From Mesorhizobium loti (GTDB lineage Bacteria; Pseudomonadota; Alphaproteobacteria; Rhizobiales; Rhizobiaceae), in NCBI RefSeq assembly GCF_002858745.1, contig NZ_PJRO01000005.1:1-64000 (forward strand): 64,000 nt of DNA. Reading direction: 5' to 3'. Below, piece by piece: positions 8,217 to 15,749 of this stretch. Both the position numbers and the translations under genes were made by a program. Within the stretch, counting starts at the first letter, position 1. Every line of letters starts with the position of its first letter. Below the pieces are notes generated by a model. It saw only the letters and a list, made by a program, of their open reading frames with translations. It was not told where the DNA came from and ran no database searches.

Positions 8217-8393
8217 ATGGATCGTCCCCGATATGAATGCATTCAGGAGCCCGCGGGCACCTGGAAGGTCTGGGATAACGCTCTCAGCCGCGCGGCAGAG
8301 CTGGACGGACAGAAACTGGTCAACCGATCCCTGTTTCGCGCCGAAGCAGCATGCGCAATCCTGAACAGGATTCACCTCGGCGCCCGCTTCTGA
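8217..8393 (+). CDS. Small hypothetical protein, 58 aa
   Basis: A 58-residue soluble protein (MDRPRYECIQEPAGTWKVWD...). The first half suggests a short beta hairpin (ECIQEPAGTWKVWDN) and the second half a helix (AELDGQKLVNRSLFRAEAACAILNRI). It stands between the OmpA operon and the convergent MBL-fold gene. TGGGAGG lies roughly 20 bp upstream, too far for an ideal ribosome-binding site. No family is recognised. The composition looks protein-like rather than random, so it is kept with moderate confidence. Confidence 0.45.
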   Translation: MDRPRYECIQEPAGTWKVWDNALSRAAELDGQKLVNRSLFRAEAACAILNRIHLGARF

Positions 8394-8434
8394 CAAGCCG
8401 ACTGCCTTGGCCGCTTCTTCGTTGCGCTGTCGAC

Positions 8435-9229
8435 TTATGCCGCTGGCTCGTAGGTATAGGCGGTGCCGTCGGCAGCCAGCCGACCAATTCCCGGCCTGCC
8501 GAGATGGGCGCCGGCGATCCAGGTTCCCTGGTCTGCCGCTTCACGCAGAATTTTCAGCCGCGTTTCGCGCGCCGTCGGCTGGTCGTCGTCATAGGCCCAA
8601 CTGACGGTGGGGTCGCTGAATTGCGGCGCCGGAACATGGATGACATCCCCGAAGAACAGGAAACGATGTTCATCGGTTTGGAGCGCGTAGCCTGTGTGGC
8701 CGCGCGCGTGGCCAGGCAGCGCAACCACCTCGAGGCCATTGTCGAGACGGTCGCCATCGCGAACCGGTTTCAGCAGCGGCCGGAACGCCGCGAGATGGGC
8801 TTTCGCCGTGAAGCTTTCGACGGCCGCTTCGGCAAGCACGATCGTCTTCAGTCTCGGCAGCAGCGCCCGGCCGTCCGGCGTCAAAAGCCCGTTGACGTGG
8901 TCTTCATGCGTGTGGGTGAGCGCGATGGTCGTGATCGATGCCGGATCGATGCCGGCTTGTGCCATCACCGTCTCGAGCTTGCCCATCGTCGGGTCCCAAC
9001 TGCCGCCTGCCCCGCAATCGATGAGAACGACTTCGCCATCCGGACCCGAAAGTGCAAAGCAGTTGACGGAAAGGCGAACCAGCCCTCCGGCCTGCGGTGA
9101 CAGGGGATTGTCGTCGGCATCCCTCAAAAGGTCCGCCGCCATGTCGACGTAGCCGTCCGAGAGCGACCATATGCGCCATGCGCCGGATCTTAACGCAAGG
9201 ACATCATTGCTGTGGGATAGGACAATCAC
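8435..9229 (-). CDS. MBL-fold metallo-hydrolase
   Basis: A 264-residue metallo-beta-lactamase-fold protein. The zinc-binding signature is intact: THTHEDHVNG (HxHxDH), LPGHARGHTGY (third His) and FFGDVIH (bridging Asp), with a C-terminal His in AGAHLGRPG. The preceding strand, VVLIDCGAGGSWDPTMGKL, matches the quorum-quenching/AttM-like and general MBL-hydrolase group. The frame stays open upstream to 9730, but a GTG at 9229 with AGAGGTG just upstream gives the expected family length and is chosen. Substrate unknown; lactone or thioester hydrolysis is possible. Confidence 0.85.
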   Translation of the reverse strand: MIVLSHSNDVLALRSGAWRIWSLSDGYVDMAADLLRDADDNPLSPQAGGLVRLSVNCFALSGPDGEVVLIDCGAGGSWDPTMGKLETVMAQAGIDPASITTIALTHTHEDHVNGLLTPDGRALLPRLKTIVLAEAAVESFTAKAHLAAFRPLLKPVRDGDRLDNGLEVVALPGHARGHTGYALQTDEHRFLFFGDVIHVPAPQFSDPTVSWAYDDDQPTARETRLKILREAADQGTWIAGAHLGRPGIGRLAADGTAYTYEPAA

Positions 9230-9377
9230 GGGGCACCTCTGGCAAATCCTGGCACGCATGGCTTCCGAAACGGGCGGGCGTTGCTTCATACGGCACGCGC
9301 GGCCGTCAGCATATCGCAGAGCCGTGATCGGGCGGAAAATTGACACCGAACCTGCGTTGCGGCTGTATGGGCATCCG

Positions 9378-9478
9378 CCAGAGCAATTCCAGGAAAAGCG
9401 GTTTTCCGTCCGGAATTGCGTAAAACAAGGAGCTATAGCGTTTTCCGCGTTTCCGGAAAAACCGGAAACGCTCCAGGA
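9378..9478. repeat. Rhizobiales-type intergenic palindrome (GAGCAATTCC family)
   Basis: Two hairpins in tandem: AGAGCAATTCC...GGAATTGCG and GCGTTTCCGG...CCGGAAACGCTCC. The same blocks recur at 2042-2115 and 10041-10112, and the family is common between genes in Rhizobiales genomes. It ends eight bases before the lipoprotein start codon, so it may influence that gene's translation. Confidence 0.75.
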
Positions 9479-9485
9479 GAGCCCG

Positions 9486-9827
9486 ATGCGCATCGCCTTC
9501 GCTCTTGCCTCAATTGCCTTGGCGCTCGCCGGCTGTGCCTCTCCGAGGCACGCCATGGTCGCCAACAGCGCCAGCATCACGGTCGCGCCGGACCTGCCGG
9601 TACGGGCAACGGTCATGCAGCGTGTCAGCACGATGATCTGCGCCGGCAACATCATCGCCCCGCTTCCATCAGGTGCCGATCTGCTGAGCGCCTTGCAGAA
9701 CGAAGCAGCGGCAATTGGAGCCGCCGGCATCTACAAGGTGAAATATGCGCAAACCGGCCTGCTCGACCGCTGTGGCATCCTGCCTGGAATGGAGGCTACC
9801 GCGATAGCCTATCGGGCGGGCGAATAG
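9486..9827 (+). CDS. Small lipoprotein, 113 aa
   Basis: A 113-residue product starting at ATG 9486 directly after the palindromic repeat. The N-terminus is a lipoprotein signal (MRIAFALASIALALAGC) with lipobox LALAGC and lipidation Cys17. The mature domain has two further Cys (ICAGN, DRCGI) that could form a disulfide, and ends in a strand-rich segment (GMEATAIAYRAGE). It should be an outer- or inner-membrane-anchored periplasmic protein. No domain family is recognised. The ribosome-binding site (CAGGAGAG) is at the very end of the repeat. Confidence 0.75.
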   Translation: MRIAFALASIALALAGCASPRHAMVANSASITVAPDLPVRATVMQRVSTMICAGNIIAPLPSGADLLSALQNEAAAIGAAGIYKVKYAQTGLLDRCGILPGMEATAIAYRAGE

Positions 9828-10023
9828 CCGTGCCTCGAAGGCCGTTGAGAGCCAAAGCATACAGGGCGAAAGAGGCCGGGTCTTGAATAAGCCGCAATCG
9901 GCCTCCATATAGCGATGGTGCGTGTCCCGTCAGAGGTTGATACGCCTTCCCTTCTTCTTTCGTCCGACCACGGATGTACTGGCGAGTTGATCGTTGAAGG
10001 GCACACTCGAAAGAGACAGCAGA

Positions 10024-10054
10024 GCCGTTGGGAGATATCCCCAGCGGCTTTTTT
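10024..10054 (+). terminator. Strong intrinsic terminator, possibly of a small RNA
   Basis: GCCGTTGGGA pairs with TCCCCAGCGGC around a short loop, followed by six T residues. The nearest plus-strand stop is about 200 bp upstream (9827), and no gene is seen in between, so the terminator may end an untranslated transcript from 9830-10050. The adjoining sequence to 10112 is another copy of the AATTGCG/T-run palindrome and may terminate from both sides. Confidence 0.6.
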
Positions 10055-10107
10055 GTTTTTGGCGTTCGGAATTGCGTAAAAAACAAAAAAGAGCGTTTCG
10101 GAATGCT

Positions 10108-10371
10108 CTAATACAGGGAAATCGAGGGATCGATCTTCATCCCAGCCGTCTTGACCGCCACCAGGAAGGCGGATCGCGCGCCTTCCACGCTTGCCTTGCC
10201 GGCATCCGCCCAGGCGCATCTGGTCATCGCCTCGGTCCATTGCAGGCTGTCGTTGTTTGCCCAATTGTCAAAAAGAAAATCCGACGCATCGGAGACATTC
10301 GACACGAGGTAGAATTTCGTTGGCAGGCCAGCGTAAATGACGACCGGGGTATGAAAAGAAAGATTTTCCAT
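10108..10371 (-). CDS. DUF982 family protein
   Basis: An 87-residue protein starting at ATG 10371 (MENLSFHTPVVIYAGLPT). The DUF982 core is clear: ASDFLFDNWANNDSLQWTEAMTRCAWADAGKASVEGARSAF, with the conserved W before the acidic helix and a C-terminal segment AFLVAVKTAGMKID. DUF982 proteins are small, soluble, strongly enriched in rhizobia and often multicopy; no biochemical role is established. It is divergent from a second DUF982 gene at 10489, separated by about 117 bp. Confidence 0.8.
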   Translation of the reverse strand: MENLSFHTPVVIYAGLPTKFYLVSNVSDASDFLFDNWANNDSLQWTEAMTRCAWADAGKASVEGARSAFLVAVKTAGMKIDPSISLY

Positions 10372-10488
10372 AAAATACTGTACGCCCGGCCCACGAAAAC
10401 ACAAAGCCGCGATCGAATTTATTTTGCCTGATCGTAAGCGCTGGAAAATAATCCTCGCTACTTCCCTTGCAACATCATAAGAGCGGGG

Positions 10489-10737
10489 ATGGAAAACCCG
10501 AAATTCGAAAACGCGATCACTGTTCGCACCGACCCGGCGGGCGGCAGCAGCACCCTTGCCGATATTTCAGCCTGCACCAGCTTCCTGCTCCGCGAATGGC
10601 CGGGCAAACGAGGCGACAAGCACCGGGCAGCGCTTCAGGCCTGCTCGGATGCGGGCTCCGGCAAGAAATCCGCCGACAGCGCCAGGCGCGCTTTCATCCT
10701 GGCCGCGCGGGAAGCCGGGATTTTGATCAATCAATGA
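10489..10737 (+). CDS. DUF982 family protein (divergent paralogue)
   Basis: An 82-residue DUF982 member (MENPKFENAITVRTDPAGG). It contains the hallmark order: a hydrophobic strand, SACTSFLLREWPGKRGDKHRAALQACSDA, and the C-terminal helix SARRAFILAAREAGILI. It aligns by eye with the divergent gene at 10108-10371 throughout, with the LFDNW/LLREW and TRCAWADA/LQACSDA blocks in register. AGAGCGGGG precedes the start. Function unknown. Confidence 0.8.
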   Translation: MENPKFENAITVRTDPAGGSSTLADISACTSFLLREWPGKRGDKHRAALQACSDAGSGKKSADSARRAFILAAREAGILINQ

Positions 10738-10807
10738 AGCGTTGACGATCGCGGGATTGGCGTTGCCCAGGTCGTGCGCTGGAGCCAGAGCCTGATGGGC
10801 AGCACCA

Positions 10808-11062
10808 TCACGTGAACTTTGCGGCATCATACAAGGCCGGGATATCGCTCCAGCGGTAGATGTTTCCCGATTGCGTTGTGATCGTGCAGTTTGGCCGGTG
10901 GCTGTCGTGCATAGTCCTGACGGCGAAAATCAGCGCGGTGGAAAGGTGTTCGAACCGGATAATGTCCGTAAGGCTGAGAACGATCTTTCCCTTTTTCTCG
11001 CTGAACGAAAGTTCGGCCGGTTCGTCCAGATCCAAAGCTTTGACGCTCTCGCCCACGTTCAA
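10808..11062 (-). CDS. Hypothetical protein, 84 aa
   Basis: An 84-residue soluble protein. The first 30 residues are acidic (MNVGESVKALDLDEPAELSF). A helix (IIRFEHLSTALIFAVRTMHD) and a strand-turn-strand end (NCTITTQSGNIYRWSDIPALYDA) follow. The last part is reminiscent of DUF982-type C-termini, but the match is too weak to name. It lies with the two DUF982 genes in a run of small rhizobial proteins. Confidence 0.5.
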   Translation of the reverse strand: MNVGESVKALDLDEPAELSFSEKKGKIVLSLTDIIRFEHLSTALIFAVRTMHDSHRPNCTITTQSGNIYRWSDIPALYDAAKFT

Positions 11063-11305
11063 CTCCGCGCTGAAACAGACCCGACCAGATCACCAATCGC
11101 GCTCGCCTACAAGGCACGGCCGGCCTGGCAGGATAAGTGCAGGTCACTTCCGGGGCGCAGATCGTCTCTATAAGTGATCGTCCGGCAGGCTGAATTATAC
11201 GGACGCGCTGTTTTCACGCGCGCATGATGCCGTACCGATGGCACGGACCCGGGCATCGTCGGCTGTGAGCGTCCATCATGCTTGCGCCCGAGAAAGGAGG
11301 GAGCT

Positions 11306-11527
11306 GTGTTCAATCACACTCCCGCAATTGCCTACCCCGAAGATCTGGATCTTCTCAAGGATATCTATCATGACATCTGCCGCGAACGCCGCATTCGCGA
11401 TGGCAGCCGCGCATCGGCAGAGGTGGCGAAAGCGTTGATGTACCTGTTTTCGCAAGGCGTGTTGGACGATGCCGGCATTCGCGAAACCATGCAGATCTAT
11501 TTCGATCGAAAAAGGATGCTGCATTAA
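11306..11527 (+). CDS. Small helical hypothetical protein, 73 aa (GTG start)
   Basis: GTG 11306 is chosen because a near-perfect Shine-Dalgarno sequence (AAAGGAGGGAG) ends just before it; the upstream in-frame ATG at 11282 would place that sequence inside the gene. The 73-residue product (FNHTPAIAYPEDLDLLKDIY...) shares a layout with 42640-42894: IAYPEDLDLLKDIYHDICRER against IAYPGDMEALKRIYDDLCAER, then ALMYLFSQGVLDDAGI against ATMNLFAQGLFDEQEI, then YFDRKR against YLDRKS. This is a real small-protein family in rhizobia with unknown role. Confidence 0.75.
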   Translation: MFNHTPAIAYPEDLDLLKDIYHDICRERRIRDGSRASAEVAKALMYLFSQGVLDDAGIRETMQIYFDRKRMLH

Positions 11528-11562
11528 ATCCTCGCTGGTGCGGCCAACATCGGCATATCGTG

Positions 11563-11982
11563 TCACTGCGCCCGGCTAGGCGCTGTGGCATGGCCGGGGA
11601 CGCCCTCCTCGACCTGGCGGGCCCGGAGCGTTGCCAGGACCAGGGCAATCGCAGCAAAGGAATGGTCCGCGACGATAGGCACGAGGCGAAGGGGACTGTC
11701 CTCGACAACATACGCCCGACGGCGGCCTCCAAAAGGGTGATTGCCCCAATGCCATCCCGGGAGCACCTGCTCCGCCAGCGCAACGGCCGCGTCGAGCGAG
11801 GCCGTGTAGGCTGGAGCTGTGGGGTATTGAGTGCGAACGATCTCTCCGGTTTTCCTGTGCCTCGCGTGACCGGCCCAGAGCTCTTCCCACTCGGAAAAAT
11901 ACCTTTCGATCGCGCGGTCCAGCTCAGGGCTGGGGCCTTTCAGCCGCTGACAATTCGAGATCAGGTCCGGTAGATCTGCCAT
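11563..11982 (-). CDS. Hypothetical protein, possible phage ABA-sandwich-type domain
   Basis: A 139-residue soluble protein (MADLPDLISNCQRLKGPSPELDRAIERYF...). The central segment, TAPAYTASLDAAVALAEQVLPGWHWG, followed by a short strand pair and an Ala-rich helix (HSFAAIALVLATLRARQ), follows the pattern PxYTxSLDAAxxLxPxGWxW seen in phage ABA-sandwich domains and many rhizobial hypothetical proteins. It is a soluble protein of unknown role. The family name is from memory of the motif and should be treated as tentative. Confidence 0.6.
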   Translation of the reverse strand: MADLPDLISNCQRLKGPSPELDRAIERYFSEWEELWAGHARHRKTGEIVRTQYPTAPAYTASLDAAVALAEQVLPGWHWGNHPFGGRRRAYVVEDSPLRLVPIVADHSFAAIALVLATLRARQVEEGVPGHATAPSRAQ

Positions 11983-12081
11983 GCGGAGCCTCGTTGGTTT
12001 ACCGCGGCGCGCCTTGTTGATTTTGCAACGGCGCCGCTCGCAACCGGCATTCTTCGCGCAGAGCCAAATTGTTTGGCCATA

Positions 12082-12195
12082 CTACCAATTTATGCTGCCG
12101 AAGAAGATGTAACCCAGATATCCACCCACGCCGCACACCAGGATCACGGCAATGCCGGCCAGCATCTGGTCGCCCGTTCGGATTGTTTTTGTCAT
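12082..12195 (-). CDS. Small single-span membrane protein, 37 aa
   Basis: The minus strand encodes 37 residues starting at ATG 12195: a polar N-terminus (MTKTIRTGDQ), one membrane helix (MLAGIAVILVCGVGGYLGYIFF) and a four-residue tail. Codon use and the clean amphipathic-to-hydrophobic layout look genuine. No obvious Shine-Dalgarno sequence is present, which lowers confidence. It resembles the 38-aa membrane protein at 2295-2411 in size and topology but not in sequence. Confidence 0.45.
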   Translation of the reverse strand: MTKTIRTGDQMLAGIAVILVCGVGGYLGYIFFGSINW

Positions 12196-12334
12196 GACGG
12201 ATGCATCCGTTTCAGGGGTGGAAGACGTGCATTCCAAATCACCCCGTCCGGCATCCTGGGGCCTTCGCCCTGCTCTGTCGGCGTCGAGGAGCGTCGACGA
12301 GATTCCAATTCTGAGCCGCGGCAGCCTGGGCCAT

Positions 12335-12520
12335 CTACTCGTCGGTACTGGCGTCGTGGGGAATGCGAAAATTGCTGCTTTCGATATCGACGATGGAGCC
12401 GCAGTTCCTGCATTCCATCTGCGTGTGCGTTTTCACCCAGCCAATTCTCTTCTTTGTCTCGTGGCAACAGTCGGGGCAGAGAACGCCGATCTCGTTGTCG
12501 TTCAACGATTGGTCGGTCAT
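12335..12520 (-). CDS. Small zinc-ribbon protein, 61 aa
   Basis: A 61-residue protein starting at ATG 12520 with GAGGCGAAA upstream. It carries two Cys pairs, CPDC (with an adjacent CH) and CRNC, about 20 residues apart, flanking a basic segment (HETKKRIGWVKTHTQMEC). This is a compact zinc ribbon. The IGVLCPDCC...MECRNCGSIVDIES pattern is that of small nucleic-acid- or protein-binding zinc ribbons. An open frame extends upstream to 12655 but has unnatural composition. Function unknown. Confidence 0.65.
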   Translation of the reverse strand: MTDQSLNDNEIGVLCPDCCHETKKRIGWVKTHTQMECRNCGSIVDIESSNFRIPHDASTDE

Positions 12521-12699
12521 GGCTTTCGCCTCATGAGCGGTGGCTGGGTTTGCTCTTTCCGGGGCGGACGGTGACGTCCAGACCGTCGCACGCAGCTGAA
12601 AAGCCGCGCTGTTCCTGGTCAGATAAGTGAACAGCATCGACGTCCTTCCCTTCATGGGGCGGCCGGTCGCCTTGCCGAGGTCCCTTAACGAGCAGATTG

Positions 12700-12854
12700 A
12701 TCATGCGCTCAATCAAGAAATGAGTCTACTTCGAAAATATTTATTTGAGAAATCGTAATTTTATGAAGCCAGGAAAGAGTTATTTATTTCCAATGCAAAA
12801 GAATTTTTTCTTGAGGAGCTTGCGATTAAAAGAAATTTATATTTTTCGTAACTG
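12700..12854. other. AT-rich intergenic stretch
   Basis: This roughly 150-bp stretch is far more AT-rich than the rest of the window (runs such as AAAATATTTATTTG and AAATTTATATTTTTCG). It contains no convincing gene; the plus-strand ATG at about 12719 gives only 12 codons. It lies between the zinc-ribbon gene and the 3' end of the DUF1488 gene, and could be a curved-DNA or silencer-binding region or a foreign junction. Confidence 0.5.
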
Positions 12855-13136
12855 TTATTTCCCAGGAAAATCTGCGGTCGTAAGAACATAGATGGGGCGA
12901 CGGCTGCGAGAATATATCGTGCGTGCGATATTCTGAATTGAAGTGCGTGCGGCATCGAAAGCTGCGAGACAGGCGGCTTCCGATGCGGTTCTTGCGCTGT
13001 CCACTCCATTTGATTTGGCCAGGGCTGTGGCCTCTATGAGAAACGGCACTTGCTGCATGCCGTCATAACCGGAAAATCGTACCGCCCGCCGGGCTTCGTC
13101 GAAGCTGCGGCTCTGGTTTGGAAAGTCGAGCGTCAT
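12855..13136 (-). CDS. DUF1488 family protein
   Basis: A 93-residue protein starting at ATG 13136. The start MTLDFPNQSRSFDEARRAVRF and the following SGYDGMQQVPFLIEATAL are the recognisable DUF1488 signature. The C-terminal half forms a helix (EAACLAAFDAARTSIQNIARTIYS) and a final strand (RPIYVLTTADF). DUF1488 proteins are small, widespread in alpha- and betaproteobacteria, and uncharacterised. The alternative upstream start at 13208 adds an Arg-rich stretch not seen in the family. Confidence 0.8.
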   Translation of the reverse strand: MTLDFPNQSRSFDEARRAVRFSGYDGMQQVPFLIEATALAKSNGVDSARTASEAACLAAFDAARTSIQNIARTIYSRSRRPIYVLTTADFPGK

Positions 13137-13245
13137 AATCGGGTTCCTTCGGTAGGGCATGGAGGCGTGGGCTGTGAGCCAACGCCTCATTTTGACCTTG
13201 ATGCGCATCGCGATCTTTCAGGTTCGCTCCTTTGCGCATTCGGTC

Positions 13246-13304
13246 TTGTTTTTGCGCATGTCGTTATCGCAAACCGCTCCGCGCTTTTGCGCGACATGCT
13301 TTAG
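13246..13304. repeat. Rhizobiales intergenic palindrome (GCATGTCGCGCAAAAG family)
   Basis: Read on the minus strand this is AAAGCATGTCGCGCAAAAGC, GGTTTGCGATAACGACATGC, then an A-rich run. It is a hairpin repeat found very often between genes in Rhizobiales. It abuts the 3' end of the gene at 13301-13648 and could serve as its transcription terminator. Confidence 0.7.
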
Positions 13305-13648
13305 TTCAAGGCGAGGGCGGAGTTGCAGGAGATGGCCAATGCGGAGTTGGGCGCATTGCCTCCAAGCGGCGTTGCCCAGCCGGCCTTCTCGATGATCGAT
13401 CGACGATCATAGCTGTTGGCCGCTTTCAGAGCCGCCAGGACCTCAATCGAATTCGGCGCGCTCTTGGACTGCGCGACGCAATAAGGGGTCATGACGGCGA
13501 CGACAGCATTGGTGGCGGAGTTTTCAGCCATCTTCGTTGCGGTGCCGCCTGTGACCCATCCGCCTGCGGTGAAGCCGATGATTGCGAGCGCCAAAGCTCC
13601 TCCGACCGCGCCGTAGCCGGCCGGCTTAATCCATTCCCGGGGTTGCAT
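13301..13648 (-). CDS. Hypothetical protein with one N-terminal membrane helix
   Basis: A 115-residue protein. A short cytosolic N-terminus (MQPREWIKPAGYG) precedes a Gly/Ala-rich helix (AVGGALALAIIGFTAGGWVTGG) able to span or anchor in the membrane. A soluble domain with two Cys (MTPYCVAQ, AISCNSA) follows that could form a disulfide in the periplasm. The order TATKMAENSATNAVVAVMTPYCV, then AALKAANSYDRRSIIEKAGWAT, is a pattern repeatedly seen in rhizobial hypothetical proteins. No function is known. Confidence 0.7.
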   Translation of the reverse strand: MQPREWIKPAGYGAVGGALALAIIGFTAGGWVTGGTATKMAENSATNAVVAVMTPYCVAQSKSAPNSIEVLAALKAANSYDRRSIIEKAGWATPLGGNAPNSALAISCNSALALN

Positions 13649-13764
13649 GATAGTGTCCGATCTTTGTCAGACGGGTGCGCATGATCGCGCACGAGCAAGA
13701 TCACACTACCACACCCTTTGCCGCCGCGGGTGATTAATCGGCGCATCGGCCTCGGTTCGACACG

Positions 13765-15246
13765 TCACACGCCGGTCAGCGCATCGATCCTGGCGCGGGT
13801 GCGGGCCACGCCTTCGACGATCCGGTCCTTGTCGATCGAGGAATAGCCCATGCGGAAGAAGCGGCACGGGCCGTCCGCGTCGGGGAAGAAGGGCGAGCCG
13901 GATTCGATCAGCACGCCGTCCTGCCTGAGCGCGGCCATCAAAAGGTCCGCATCGAGGCCTTGCGGGCCTTCCACCCAGAACGACGTGCCTCCGAAGGCCG
14001 AGGAACCGGCGATGGTGAAGCCCTGCCGTTTCAGCGCGTCGGCCATGACGATGTGGCGCTTGTGGTATTCGCCGCGCATGCGGTGCAGCACCGCGTCATG
14101 GTGGCCGAGTGCCAGGAAATAGGCCGCGGTACGCTGCATATGGCCAGGCGGATGGCGCAGCATCAGCGCCCGCAGCGCGCGGGCCTCGCGGATCACCGGC
14201 GCCGGTGCCACCAGATAGCCCAGCCTCAGCCCCGGAAACAGCGACTTCGAGAATGAGCCGATGTAGAACACGCGGCCCGCCCGGTCGAAAGCCTTCAGTG
14301 CGGGCGAGGGCGGCGCCAGGAAGCTCATCTCGAACTCGTAGTCGTCCTCGACGATGACGAAATCCTGCTCGGCCGCGGCTTCCAGCAGGTGCTGCCGGCG
14401 CTCGATCGGCATCGTCGCCCCGGTCGGCGAGTGGTGGCTCGGCGTCACGAACACCGCATCGACGCCGGCCGGGATCGCCTCCGGCGGCAGGCCCTGGCCA
14501 TCGACGTCGATCGCCGTCACCTGCGCGCCGCTCAGCTTCAGCGAAGCACTCATGTCGGGATGGCAGGGGTTCTCGCACACGGCATGCGTGCCGCGGGCGA
14601 GCAACAGCTGCGTGACGATCCACAGTGCGTTCTGCGCACCCACCGTCACCAGGATCTCGTCGGGATGCGCCCGGATACCCCGGCTGGGCAAGGTGCGCGA
14701 GCAGATGTAGTTCACCAGTTGCACATCGTCGGCGGCAGCGAAATCGCCCGCCATCAGTTCGAAATCCTCGCGCGACAAGGCGCGTCGCGCGCAGTCGCGC
14801 CAGGCATTGAGGTCGAACAAAGAAGGGTCCATCTGCCCGTACAGGAACGGGTAGGGGAAGCGGCGCCAGTCCAGCGGCTTTTGCATCTGCTTGGCGACGA
14901 TGAAACTGGAGCGCAGCTTCGCCGACCAGTCGATGACCTCGCCCGCCGCCTCCGGCGCCTCGGCCGACAGCAGCCTGACTGGCGGGTTGTCCGATATGCG
15001 GTAGGCGCTGCGGCTCGCCGCATCGACATAACCCTGCGAGGCCAGTTCCTGGTAGGCCAGCGTCACCGTGATGCGCGAGATGTTGAGATAGTCGGACAGC
15101 TTGCGCGTCGACGGCAACTGCGCGCCCGGCTGGATGCGGCCGGCGAGAACCGCCGACACCACCGTCTCGCGGATCTGTGCCTGCAGGCCGACGCGGCTCG
15201 CGCGGTCGAGGAAGAACACCGTTTCGGAAACCGTCGGATGCGCCAT
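13765..15246 (-). CDS. tauR: MocR-type (GntR/aminotransferase fusion) regulator, likely TauR
   Basis: A 493-residue protein: an N-terminal winged helix (residues ~20-85, GAQLPSTRKLSDYLNISRIT as recognition region) fused to a fold-type I aminotransferase domain. The PLP-lysine motif SFSKSLFPGLRLGY and the preceding IVEDDYEFEM are intact. MocR proteins sense an amine through PLP and activate transport or catabolic genes. The gene is divergent from tauABC, and TauR proteins of Rhodobacter-type taurine clusters are of this family. ATG 15246 is chosen over an upstream start inside a repeat. Two direct AACTGGA repeats near tauA are candidate binding sites. The taurine role is inferred from context. 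Confidence 0.82.
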   Translation of the reverse strand: MAHPTVSETVFFLDRASRVGLQAQIRETVVSAVLAGRIQPGAQLPSTRKLSDYLNISRITVTLAYQELASQGYVDAASRSAYRISDNPPVRLLSAEAPEAAGEVIDWSAKLRSSFIVAKQMQKPLDWRRFPYPFLYGQMDPSLFDLNAWRDCARRALSREDFELMAGDFAAADDVQLVNYICSRTLPSRGIRAHPDEILVTVGAQNALWIVTQLLLARGTHAVCENPCHPDMSASLKLSGAQVTAIDVDGQGLPPEAIPAGVDAVFVTPSHHSPTGATMPIERRQHLLEAAAEQDFVIVEDDYEFEMSFLAPPSPALKAFDRAGRVFYIGSFSKSLFPGLRLGYLVAPAPVIREARALRALMLRHPPGHMQRTAAYFLALGHHDAVLHRMRGEYHKRHIVMADALKRQGFTIAGSSAFGGTSFWVEGPQGLDADLLMAALRQDGVLIESGSPFFPDADGPCRFFRMGYSSIDKDRIVEGVARTRARIDALTGV

Positions 15247-15300
15247 GGGGTTTGAGCCTTTACAGTAGGGACTCGAAAAGCTGCCGATTTCCCGATGAAG

Positions 15301-15557
15301 CCGGGTCTGGACCGCTGGGACTTCTTCTGCGTTCCGGCACGGATCCCCGACACTCGCCACTCCCTGCGGTCGCTTGCGAGGCAGAGGATGACGGACCGCA
15401 TTGAAGGTCCGCGCTAACTGTCACCATCGGCACGTGGCACCTACGCTGGTAGTTGGCGAAGGCGAAGAGGGAACTCCGTCATCCTCGACCTCGTAGGGAG
15501 CGAAGCGACTGGAGAGTGTCGGGGATCCATGCCGGAACGCAGAAGAAATGGACCCGG
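15301..15557. repeat. Repeat family B, inverted-pair unit 1
   Basis: Two arms in inverted orientation (15301-15394 and 15476-15557) share GCGTTCCGGCACGGATCCCC, CACTC and GAGGATGACGG on the left and their reverse complement on the right (CCGTCATCCTCG, GAGAGTGTCGGGGATCC, CCGGAACGCAGAAGAA, GACCCGG). An 80-bp centre separates them. The same unit recurs at 31249-31530. It fills most of the tauR-tauA intergenic region (15247-15749), which has no gene. Confidence 0.85.
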
Positions 15558-15607
15558 CGGATACCCTGCCTCTGTTCGCTTCAGCCGGACATGTCCATCG
15601 AGAGTTC

Positions 15608-15636
15608 AACTGGAGCCATTCAACTTCCAAACTGGA
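15608..15636 (+). promoter_or_regulatory. Candidate TauR operator: direct repeat
   Basis: AACTGGA occurs twice in the same orientation (15608-15614 and 15630-15636), 22 bp apart start to start, about two helical turns. This lies 114 bp upstream of the tauA start and on the tauA side of the family-B repeat. MocR regulators typically bind direct repeats, and the half-site resembles the CTGGAC-type TauR site. Confidence 0.5.
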
Positions 15637-15749
15637 TATAAGGCAATCGGGGTCTCTCATCTAACCCTATGATGCAGAACCAAGACCGGCGCCAAAGCCG
15701 GCGAGTTCCCGGAACCAACCGGAAGCTATCAAAACAAAAGAGGGTAACA

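Noticed and set aside
12719..12757. 12-codon plus-strand frame in the AT-rich stretch
   Set aside because: Very short, no ribosome-binding site, and stop codons are frequent by composition.
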